Shown: positions 27,268 to 34,417 of the stretch, in pieces
Layout of the letters: each line of letters opens with the position of its first letter
Position numbering within the stretch: position 1 is the first letter of the stretch
Source: JAMLHH01 sp964653095
GTDB taxonomy: Bacteria; Bacteroidota; Bacteroidia; Chitinophagales; JADIYW01
Reading direction: 5' to 3'
Assembly: GCA_964653095.1 (NCBI GenBank)
Contig: CAZZEH010000027.1
Location: 1-44,245, forward strand
DNA length: 44,245 bases
Notes under the pieces: generated by a model
The model's input: only the letters and a program-made list of their open reading frames with translations
The model's database searches: none
What the model was told of the DNA's origin: nothing
Position numbers and translations under genes: made by a program

Positions 27268-28785
27268 TTACATGGCTTTTTTCAACAGTTCATTCATATC
27301 TATTGCCTGAAGAAGGATTTTTTGCACTTCGTCAATATGAACCCGTTCCTGCTTCATGCTGTCACGCTCACGAATTGTCACTGTATTATCTTCCAGCGTT
27401 TGGTGGTCTACAGTGATACAGAAGGGTGTTCCAAGAGCATCCATTCTTCTGTATCTTTTACCTATGCTGTCTTTCTCTTCATAAAAAGTGCGTCCTACAA
27501 AACGGAGTTTATTATATATCTCTGTGGCTTTTTCAGGCAAGCCATCTTTTCTGACCAATGGCAATACAGCCACTTTAATTGGTGCCAATGCAGGCGGCAG
27601 ACTCAAAACCGTCCGAGTACCGTTTTCCAATTGTTCTTCCTTTAGCGATTCACTGATTATACGTAAAAACAGTCGATCAAGTCCGATAGAAGTTTCTACG
27701 ACAAAGGGAGTATAACTCTGATTCAGTTCACCATCAAAATACTGCAGCTTTTTACCACTGTACTCCTGATGCTGAGCCAGGTCATAATCCGTACGCGAAT
27801 GTATGCCTTCCAACTCTTTGAAACCCATGGGAAATCTGAACTGAATGTCTTCTGCAGCATTTGCATAATGAGCCAGTTTTTCATGCACGTGAAAACGTAA
27901 GTCGTCCGGATTGGAACCAAGAGCTAAGTGCCATTTAAGACGAATTTGCTTCCATTTTTCAAACCATTCCAATTCAGTTCCCGGAGGTACAAAAAACTGC
28001 ATTTCCATCTGCTCAAATTCCCGCATGCGAAAAGTAAATTGTCGCGCAACAATCTCGTTCCTGAAAGCTTTTCCTATTTGTGCAATACCAAAAGGAATTT
28101 TCATTCTTGCTGTTTTCTGCACATTCAGGAAGTTGACAAAAATACCCTGTGCCGATTCCGGTCTCAGATATATTTCTGTAGCATTCTCTTCTACTGAGCC
28201 GATTTTCGTAGAAAACATCAGATTAAACTGTCGTACATCTGTCCAGTTTTTACTGCCACTGATTTCACAGGCAATTCCTTGTTCCTCAATCAGTTCTTTA
28301 TATCTTTTGTAATCTTCAGCTTCTGCGGCTTTAGTGTATTCCTGTTCAAGCTCCAAACCTTTGGCGTAGCTTCTGCTGGCTTTTGCTTTTTCTTCGTCTG
28401 AGGCATCGTTCGTGATACCTTTTTTAGTTAGTTCTTTCAGACCTTTTTCTTTGAGTTTTTCGATTCTTTCCTCAATCAGTACATCTGCCCTATATCGTTT
28501 CTTAGAATCTTTGTTGTCAATCAGCGGGTCGCTGAAACTGTCCACATGCCCGGAAGCCTTCCAAGTAGTAGGGTGCATGAAAATAGAGGCATCTATTCCG
28601 ACAATATTATCATTCATCTGCACCATGCTTTTCCACCAGTATTCTTTCAGAGAGTTTTTGAGTTCTACTCCAAAAGGTCCGTAATCATATACTGCTCCTA
28701 AATTGTCATATATCTCACTCGAGGGAAATATAAACCCGTATTCTTTACAATGTGAGATAATTTTTTGTAAATCTATTTCTGCCAT
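27268..28785 (-). CDS. glyS: Glycyl-tRNA synthetase (class II, homodimer type)
   Basis: A 505-residue single-chain glycyl-tRNA synthetase. The start IDLQKIISHCKEYGFIFPSS and YDYGPFGVELKNSLKEYWW are hallmarks of the alpha2 family. Motif 2 is in FRNEIVARQFTFRMREF, motif 3 in VETSIGLDRLFLR, and the anticodon-binding domain begins near LAPIKVAVLPL. I place the start at the ATG at 28785. The in-frame TTG at 28794 lies inside a perfect -7 promoter box (TATCTTTG), so it cannot be in a transcript made from that promoter. The remaining leader would be only a few bases. Length and domains are normal. Confidence 0.95.
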   Translation of the reverse strand: MAEIDLQKIISHCKEYGFIFPSSEIYDNLGAVYDYGPFGVELKNSLKEYWWKSMVQMNDNIVGIDASIFMHPTTWKASGHVDSFSDPLIDNKDSKKRYRADVLIEERIEKLKEKGLKELTKKGITNDASDEEKAKASRSYAKGLELEQEYTKAAEAEDYKRYKELIEEQGIACEISGSKNWTDVRQFNLMFSTKIGSVEENATEIYLRPESAQGIFVNFLNVQKTARMKIPFGIAQIGKAFRNEIVARQFTFRMREFEQMEMQFFVPPGTELEWFEKWKQIRLKWHLALGSNPDDLRFHVHEKLAHYANAAEDIQFRFPMGFKELEGIHSRTDYDLAQHQEYSGKKLQYFDGELNQSYTPFVVETSIGLDRLFLRIISESLKEEQLENGTRTVLSLPPALAPIKVAVLPLVRKDGLPEKATEIYNKLRFVGRTFYEEKDSIGKRYRRMDALGTPFCITVDHQTLEDNTVTIRERDSMKQERVHIDEVQKILLQAIDMNELLKKAM

Positions 28786-28791
28786 AGCGCA

Positions 28792-28799
28792 CAAAGATA
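28792..28799 (-). promoter_or_regulatory. -7 promoter box of glyS
   Basis: TATCTTTG on the minus strand is a perfect TAnnTTTG match. Only six bases separate it from the ATG, implying a transcript with almost no leader. Confidence 0.55.
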
Positions 28800-28928
28800 A
28801 TCAATGAAAGTAAAGAAAGGTACGGCGGATCTTAAAAGATTCGCTTTCTGCAATCTTATACCGTTTGGACAAACAATACAGACCAATTTCGATTTTATCT
28901 CATTGTTCTATTTGTTTGTAACCACGGC

Positions 28929-28987
28929 ATAATACCAAAATAAGATTTCACTTTATCGGTCTATTTTGAATTTCAAATTGGTATTAT
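28929..28987. repeat. 10-bp inverted repeat with 39-base spacer
   Basis: ATAATACCAA (28929-28938) and TTGGTATTAT (28978-28987) are perfect reverse complements. They lie between glyS and thiL. They could be a weak hairpin, a dimeric protein site, or the ends of a tiny decayed element. Confidence 0.4.
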
Positions 28988-29180
28988 AAGTAGCTAATAA
29001 AGCTCAATTCCTTTCTGTATAAAGAACTGTTATTTAAATGTGATTTAAGGTGCCAAATCATTCAATAAGAGAGAAACTCCGTATAAATTTTTGCAACCAT
29101 TCCTATGATATGTTCCGGCTCTATTCTTTAGAGTAGAAATAAATTTTCACTTAAAAAAGCAGTGGTCTTGGAAAGCAAAA

Positions 29181-29206
29181 CGAAGACGATATTTATTTGT
29201 CTTTCG
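29181..29206 (-). terminator. Terminator-like hairpin after thiL
   Basis: On the minus strand CGAAAGAC pairs with GTCTTCG (seven pairs, one bulged A, 11-base loop) and is followed by TTTTG. It begins 15 bases after the thiL stop codon. Confidence 0.5.
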
Positions 29207-29221
29207 GAACCCGGGTAAGAG

Positions 29222-30262
29222 TTATTCCTGAATATTATCCCAGCCCATTCCTAACAAATCATAATAATTGTCGCCTTTGGTATGAAGCTTTATACCAAGA
29301 TTTACATCTAACATTTCTCCTATTATACTGAAATCAGGATGATTTTGTATTTTATTTGCATCTTCAGGAGAAATCGTAAATAATAATTCATAGTCTTCAC
29401 CTCCGCTTAGTGCGCAGTTTATTGGGTCTATATTAAAACTCAACGCTGTATCGTATGTTTCTTTTGCTATTGGTACATTTTCTTCCTGCACTACACAACC
29501 CAGGTCAGACTGTTTACAGATATGAAGAATTTCTGAAGAAAGACCGTCTGAAATATCAATCATGGAAGTGGGTATTATTCCCAAGTCATCAAGCAAATCG
29601 ACGATATCCAATCTCGCTTCGGGTTTCAGTTGTCTTCCTACCGTATAATCATGTCCTTTAAGGTCAGTCCTAACATCCGGATTTTCCAGAAAAACCTGCT
29701 TTTCTCTTTCCAAAAGTTGCAGACCTACATAAGCCGCTCCCAAATCCCCTGTGACGACCAAAAGGTCTCCTTCCTGTGCAGTATTTCTGTACACGATTTT
29801 CTCCGGCTTTGCTTCTCCGACAGCTGTAATACTTATAATCAGACCTTTGGGAGAAGCTACGGTATCGCCCCCGACTAAATCTACTCTGTATTTGTCGCAG
29901 GCAGCTTTTATTCCTTTGTATAATTCCTGTACCGCTTCTATAGAAAAGCGATTGGATAATGCGACAGACACTAAAATTTGCTTGGGTCTGGCGTTCATCG
30001 CACAAACATCTGACAGGTTCGAAATGACTGCTTTGTAACCAAGGTGTTTTAGCGGAGTATATACAAGGTCAAAATGGATACTTTCAACCAGCATATCAGT
30101 TGTCAGTACCTGATGCAGGTTAGTTTTAACGACAGCAGCATCATCGCCCACACCTTTTACAGTAGATGAATTAAGAGTTTCAAAGCCTTCTGTGATGGTG
30201 TCAATAAGCTTAAATTCCCCTATAGTGTTAATAGGTGTAAAGGGTGTGGATTTGTCGGGCAT
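29222..30262 (-). CDS. thiL: Thiamine-monophosphate kinase
   Basis: A 346-residue cytoplasmic kinase that makes thiamine diphosphate from thiamine monophosphate. GEFKLIDTITEGF begins the family signature. KGVGDDAAVVKT holds the first metal-binding Asp pair, VDLVGGDTVASPKG the second, MIDISDGLSSEI the third, and SGGEDYELLFT the nucleotide-site motif. I start at ATG 30262; a TTG two codons earlier is in frame but has no support. A perfect TACCTTTG box is 22 bases upstream. Other thiamine genes are not in the window. Confidence 0.93.
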   Translation of the reverse strand: MPDKSTPFTPINTIGEFKLIDTITEGFETLNSSTVKGVGDDAAVVKTNLHQVLTTDMLVESIHFDLVYTPLKHLGYKAVISNLSDVCAMNARPKQILVSVALSNRFSIEAVQELYKGIKAACDKYRVDLVGGDTVASPKGLIISITAVGEAKPEKIVYRNTAQEGDLLVVTGDLGAAYVGLQLLEREKQVFLENPDVRTDLKGHDYTVGRQLKPEARLDIVDLLDDLGIIPTSMIDISDGLSSEILHICKQSDLGCVVQEENVPIAKETYDTALSFNIDPINCALSGGEDYELLFTISPEDANKIQNHPDFSIIGEMLDVNLGIKLHTKGDNYYDLLGMGWDNIQE

Positions 30263-30284
30263 ATACAACTGGGATTTATTGAAT

Positions 30285-30292
30285 CAAAGGTA
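30285..30292 (-). promoter_or_regulatory. -7 promoter box of thiL
   Basis: TACCTTTG on the minus strand matches TAnnTTTG exactly and lies 22 bases upstream of the ATG. Confidence 0.5.
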
Positions 30293-30331
30293 CTGATTAG
30301 TTTAAAATTATACAGCCCGAAGATTAAGCTC

Positions 30332-33253
30332 TTATTGTTTGATAAACTTTCTGAAAAGCACTTTCCCGTCAGTGCTAATGATTTTCAAAATATAAACAGA
30401 AGCCGGATAATGACTAATATCAACAATTTGTGTCGGCGAAGATATTTTTACTGAATGGAGCAGTTTACCATCTAAGCCAGATATTTTAATTTGGCCATTC
30501 ATCAAATTGACCGTTTGTACAGTCAGGCTTTGAGTAGCAGGATTAGGATAAATTAGCAGTGATGTATGGTCTTTATCTCTGATAGACGTAGCTACTGTAA
30601 AAACAGCTTCGACTGATATATCTTTACTGATGGCTGTATCGATTCTTGGATTATCGGTCACCCCGTCTGACCAGCCGATAAACTGATTTCCTTCATACGG
30701 GACAGCCCTTACAGGAGTCCCGCTTTTCTCTTCCTCTACACGCTGACTTGTTTCACCCTCCAAGTAACCGCCTTCTCCGGAAGTGTATTCCAACATGTAA
30801 TATGTCGTATCTGTTTTATTAAAAAAGGCAGTGATTTCCTTATCTGTTTCAAAGTTTGCAACAAATACAGCAGATGTTCCTTCGGGCATCCCCTCCCAAT
30901 GACTAAATTCATATCCGACAGCCGGAACAGCCGTTATCTCTATCGGAATACCCTCAAAATATACTCCCTCCCAAGGATAAGGCATTTCAGCGACGCCGAC
31001 CGTGCTTTTGTTCAAATCAATAGTATTAACCCTGATATAGTTTTCAGAGTTTCTGTTATTAACATCAAGAGTAAGCTTTACCTGACCTTCTAATTGAAAC
31101 TGTTCCTGAATGTGTTCTCTTATGACATCTGTGCGGTGTTCGATAAAATCATTGATTCTATTAAAATATCGATTATATGCGTTTGGAGTATACTTGCTTC
31201 TCCACCTGCTCATAAATTCCGGGAGATGCACAGAGATGGATTCTTTGCGATGATTTGCCATCGGAACAAGCCTTTCGGGCAAAAAAGTAGTATTTAGCAA
31301 ATCTGCAAATCTGCTGACAAAACGATGAGAAAAATAATTATTTTTGAGTAGGCGGTGAAATAAAAGCGTATAATTATCATCCTCGCGGCTTGCCCACTCC
31401 AATGTACGATGTTCATAACCTTCTTCATTCTGAGAGGCATTCAATGCAATATCTAAGTCCAGTAAAATCCACCTCCATTTTCCGTCATGATACGGAACAC
31501 CGTCTTTAATTGCATCTGTACGAACTCTCCAAAAACTGATATTGTTTTGAGGCCAGTCTCTGTTTGCTGCATAAATTTCAGCTATATAATAATCTATAAA
31601 ATTTTCTATATCAATGTGTTCATCAATAAAAGCATAGTCCTCTTCATTCTCCATAGAATGACTTGATACATAGCTGAGCAGTTTTTGATACTCTAAATCA
31701 TCTCCCAATTCAACTCCGCCGGGTTCTCCTAATAAATCTATATAATCTGAATCTACTCCGTATTTTTCTTCCAAATAGTGTTTGTCAAATCTTTCCCTTA
31801 AATCCATTAAACCCCAAAATTCACCATTGAGAAAAGCTGCTGACAGCGTATATGATTGGGTGCCGATATCCAAATGGCTGACCATATCCTGATATAATCC
31901 ATCCACGAATGAAAAATCATACAGTCTTCTTGCGACTAATCTTTTGTATTTATCCTGGCTATTCCCATGAAAAAAAGAGTGTTTGAGATTTGATTCTCCG
32001 TACTCTTTCCGGGCGTACAATCTGAGCGATTTTTGAGGATATGCTCTGGACCATCCTCCCTGTATTCTAATTCCAACTGATTGATTTAATACCGCCTGAT
32101 CTTTTGAAGTTTCAAAGTATTCAAATTGTACAGGATATTCGGCTTCCCGACCTCTGCGTGTATAGTTCGCATCAGAGGTCGGATGTGCGGCAAGCAGTAA
32201 GTTTTCATTTCTCCACCAGTCAAAATCTATTCCTGCCAAATGAATTCCTTCATGGTGATCGAATAACTGTTTTTTGGAACCGGATATAGAGATGACAGGT
32301 AACGAATATTTCTCTCTCCCATCAGGATGAACAAAGTAGGTATGAGTGATAATAGGCCCATAACCTAATCTTTCATCATATACCCGAGCTCTTACCGTCG
32401 TTCCTTTAAATACGTCCTGAGTCTTTTCAGGTAAATATTCTGCTTCATATTCATAAGTTACCGGTATGTTAGACACATCAACTGGCTCATCAGTTCGGTT
32501 AATAATCGGAATTTCAGCTTTGTATTCAAAAGTTCTAATTTCATTTTCGATAAAACCTCTTTGCGACTGGATAGGCAGCTCTCTATAGCCTCGACGATAT
32601 TGAAAACCTGTACCGTCAATGTTTTCAAGCGAAGGCTCAGAACCATCCAAAGTGTACAAAACAGTTACATCCGAATCCGGATAAGTTATTTCCAAATTAA
32701 AGCTCTCTTTAAAGAAACCTCCCCGTTCCGAAAAAACAGGCTCATGTAAAAAACGCTCGTAAATATTTGGTTGTCCCGGAGTAGGAACTTCAGTCTTTTT
32801 TAGGGTATCTCCGCCATCAGGTATTCGAATGTATGACACATCACTTTCCATGGCAGGCAATAAAATATAATCAATAACTTCTCCAGAGGTATTAGTAAGA
32901 ATTATTTCTTCTCCCTCAGAACTGATTTTAAAATTTGTGTGTAATTCTCGCGAAGCACCGATTTTATCTTTCCCGGAGGTCCACACCAGCAAAAAAGATT
33001 TGGCAGCTATCGTAGTGCCTGGGAACATCCATTTGGAAAGCTTTTCTGCATTATCGGACAAATACATACCTGTCAAATCGACCTCAACATCTGAAGAATT
33101 GTACAGCTCTATCCAATCGCTAAAATCACCGTCTTCATCTGAAACAGTTTGCTTATTGGAAGACATCATTTCATTAATCCAAATCTCTGAAAATGACTTT
33201 TCTAAAGTAAAAACTGAAAAAAATATAAGTAATATGACTTTTTGAAACAACAC
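30332..33253 (-). CDS. Exported CotH-kinase-family protein with lamin-tail domain and T9SS sorting domain
   Basis: A 973-residue exported protein. After a signal peptide (cleavage near KSFSE) comes a lamin-tail domain (IWINEMMSSNKQTVSDEDG, DWIELYNSSD). A chitobiase/hexosaminidase C-terminal-like domain follows (VLYTLDGSEPS, about residue 195). The CotH region at about residues 330-690 shows QGGWSRAYPQKSLRLYAR, LMDLRERFDKHYLEEKYG and WRWILLDLDIALN, the last with the DxD expected for metal-nucleotide binding in CotH protein kinases. Two InlB-type repeats (FSHWEGMPEGT, FIGWSDGVTDN) precede a Por sorting tail (LLIYPNPATQSL to the end). No ATG exists between the in-frame TGA upstream and the signal peptide, so translation must begin at GTG 33253 or TTG 33250. 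Confidence 0.87.
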   Translation of the reverse strand: MLFQKVILLIFFSVFTLEKSFSEIWINEMMSSNKQTVSDEDGDFSDWIELYNSSDVEVDLTGMYLSDNAEKLSKWMFPGTTIAAKSFLLVWTSGKDKIGASRELHTNFKISSEGEEIILTNTSGEVIDYILLPAMESDVSYIRIPDGGDTLKKTEVPTPGQPNIYERFLHEPVFSERGGFFKESFNLEITYPDSDVTVLYTLDGSEPSLENIDGTGFQYRRGYRELPIQSQRGFIENEIRTFEYKAEIPIINRTDEPVDVSNIPVTYEYEAEYLPEKTQDVFKGTTVRARVYDERLGYGPIITHTYFVHPDGREKYSLPVISISGSKKQLFDHHEGIHLAGIDFDWWRNENLLLAAHPTSDANYTRRGREAEYPVQFEYFETSKDQAVLNQSVGIRIQGGWSRAYPQKSLRLYARKEYGESNLKHSFFHGNSQDKYKRLVARRLYDFSFVDGLYQDMVSHLDIGTQSYTLSAAFLNGEFWGLMDLRERFDKHYLEEKYGVDSDYIDLLGEPGGVELGDDLEYQKLLSYVSSHSMENEEDYAFIDEHIDIENFIDYYIAEIYAANRDWPQNNISFWRVRTDAIKDGVPYHDGKWRWILLDLDIALNASQNEEGYEHRTLEWASREDDNYTLLFHRLLKNNYFSHRFVSRFADLLNTTFLPERLVPMANHRKESISVHLPEFMSRWRSKYTPNAYNRYFNRINDFIEHRTDVIREHIQEQFQLEGQVKLTLDVNNRNSENYIRVNTIDLNKSTVGVAEMPYPWEGVYFEGIPIEITAVPAVGYEFSHWEGMPEGTSAVFVANFETDKEITAFFNKTDTTYYMLEYTSGEGGYLEGETSQRVEEEKSGTPVRAVPYEGNQFIGWSDGVTDNPRIDTAISKDISVEAVFTVATSIRDKDHTSLLIYPNPATQSLTVQTVNLMNGQIKISGLDGKLLHSVKISSPTQIVDISHYPASVYILKIISTDGKVLFRKFIKQ

Positions 33254-33327
33254 TCTGCCTCAGCAATATAACATTTTTTATTTGATACTAAAACTTCAAT
33301 AGATTCTCTTTTTAGAAAAGCACAATT

Positions 33328-33349
33328 GCTGAACACAGCGATTTCAGCA
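33328..33349 (-). terminator. Possible terminator hairpin after asd
   Basis: TGCTGAA and TTCAGCA form a 7-bp stem with a 9-base loop 26 bases after the asd stop. On the minus strand the downstream T run is poor (ATTGTGCTTTTC), so the call is tentative. Confidence 0.35.
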
Positions 33350-33374
33350 TAGAAACATGATTTTTATAAATAAA

Positions 33375-34364
33375 TTATATCAACCCTTTTTCAATCAGAT
33401 ATTCAGCTATCTGAATTGTGTTGGTAGCAGCCCCTTTTCTGAGATTATCTGATACTATCCATAAATTCAGAGTTTTGGGCTGAGTTTCATCCCGGCGGAT
33501 TCTGCCCACAAATACTTCGTCTTTATTATGTGCATCTTTTGGCATAGGATATTGAAAATTTTGCACATCATCTACGACGACTACTCCCGGACTCTGCTCA
33601 AGTATTTCGCGTACTTCAGCTAAATCAAACTCTTGTGTAAATTCAATATTCACAGATTCAGAGTGACCTCCCATTACCGGAATTCTCACTGCTGTGGCAG
33701 TTACTTCAATAGTTGGGTCGCGCATGATTTTTTTGGTTTCATGCACCATTTTCATTTCTTCTTTGGTATATCCGTTCTCTAAAAAGACATCTATATGAGG
33801 AATTACATTTAGGTCTATTTTATACTTGTATGCCATTGGACCTTCTTTGCCCTCACGTTCATTCATCAGCTGATCGACGGCAGCTTTTCCGGTACCGGTG
33901 ACAGACTGATAAGTAGAAACCACTACTCTTTTGATTTGATATTTCAAATGCAGAGGATTTAGTACCACCACCATTTGAATGGTACTGCAATTCGGATTGG
34001 CAATTATTTTGTCATTTTTGGACAGAGCATCCGCATTGACCTCCGGAATAATAAGTTTTTTGTCCGGGTCCATTCTCCAGGCAGAAGAATTGTCCACGAC
34101 TGTGATACCTGCTTCCGCAAATTTTGGAGCCCATTCCAATGAAGTACTTCCTCCGGCAGAAAAAAATGCAATATCAGGTTTCATTGAAATAGCCGTATCA
34201 GGAGTGACCACAGTATAATCTTTCCCTTGAAAGTTTATTTTTTTTCCGGCGGAACGTGCAGATGCGACTGGAATTAATTCGCTGACCGGAAAGTTTCTGT
34301 CATTTAAAATTTGAAGCATTTGACCACCGACTAATCCGGTGGCTCCGACAATAGCTACTTTCAT
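33375..34364 (-). CDS. asd: Aspartate-semialdehyde dehydrogenase
   Basis: A 329-residue enzyme that reduces beta-aspartyl phosphate to aspartate semialdehyde with NADPH, for lysine/diaminopimelate, threonine and methionine. VAIVGATGLVGGQML is the NADPH-binding N-terminus. IIANPNCSTIQMV carries the catalytic Cys, and RIPVMGGHSESVNIEF holds the active-site His. Length is normal. A perfect -7 box (TATTTTTG, 34382-34389) is 17 bases upstream. The gene is divergent from the lamin-tail gene at 34418, with only 53 bases between the starts. Confidence 0.95.
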   Translation of the reverse strand: MKVAIVGATGLVGGQMLQILNDRNFPVSELIPVASARSAGKKINFQGKDYTVVTPDTAISMKPDIAFFSAGGSTSLEWAPKFAEAGITVVDNSSAWRMDPDKKLIIPEVNADALSKNDKIIANPNCSTIQMVVVLNPLHLKYQIKRVVVSTYQSVTGTGKAAVDQLMNEREGKEGPMAYKYKIDLNVIPHIDVFLENGYTKEEMKMVHETKKIMRDPTIEVTATAVRIPVMGGHSESVNIEFTQEFDLAEVREILEQSPGVVVVDDVQNFQYPMPKDAHNKDEVFVGRIRRDETQPKTLNLWIVSDNLRKGAATNTIQIAEYLIEKGLI

Positions 34365-34381
34365 TTTTTTTATTTTAAGTA

Positions 34382-34389
34382 CAAAAATA
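34382..34389 (-). promoter_or_regulatory. -7 promoter box of asd
   Basis: TATTTTTG on the minus strand matches TAnnTTTG exactly, 17 bases upstream of the asd ATG, within the 53-base divergent region shared with the lamin-tail gene. Confidence 0.5.
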
Positions 34390-34402
34390 TAGAATCGCGC
34401 CT

Positions 34403-34410
34403 TATCTTAA
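34403..34410 (+). promoter_or_regulatory. Possible -7 box of the triple lamin-tail gene
   Basis: TATCTTAA (followed by G) differs from TAnnTTTG at two positions and ends seven bases before the ATG at 34418. If real, the transcript has almost no leader. Confidence 0.25.
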
Positions 34411-34417
34411 GCATCAA

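Larger units (their letters stand above)
28786..29221. other. Intergenic stretch between glyS and thiL
   Basis: A 436-base AT-rich gap. It contains the glyS promoter box, a 10-bp inverted repeat (28929-28987) and the thiL terminator-like hairpin. I see no coding pattern in either strand. Confidence 0.55.

Noticed and set aside
22222..33262. Shared 13-base word GAGGCAGAGTGTT upstream of the Wzm-like and CotH genes
   Set aside because: Dozens of 13-base matches are expected by chance over both strands of a window this size, and surrounding bases differ.
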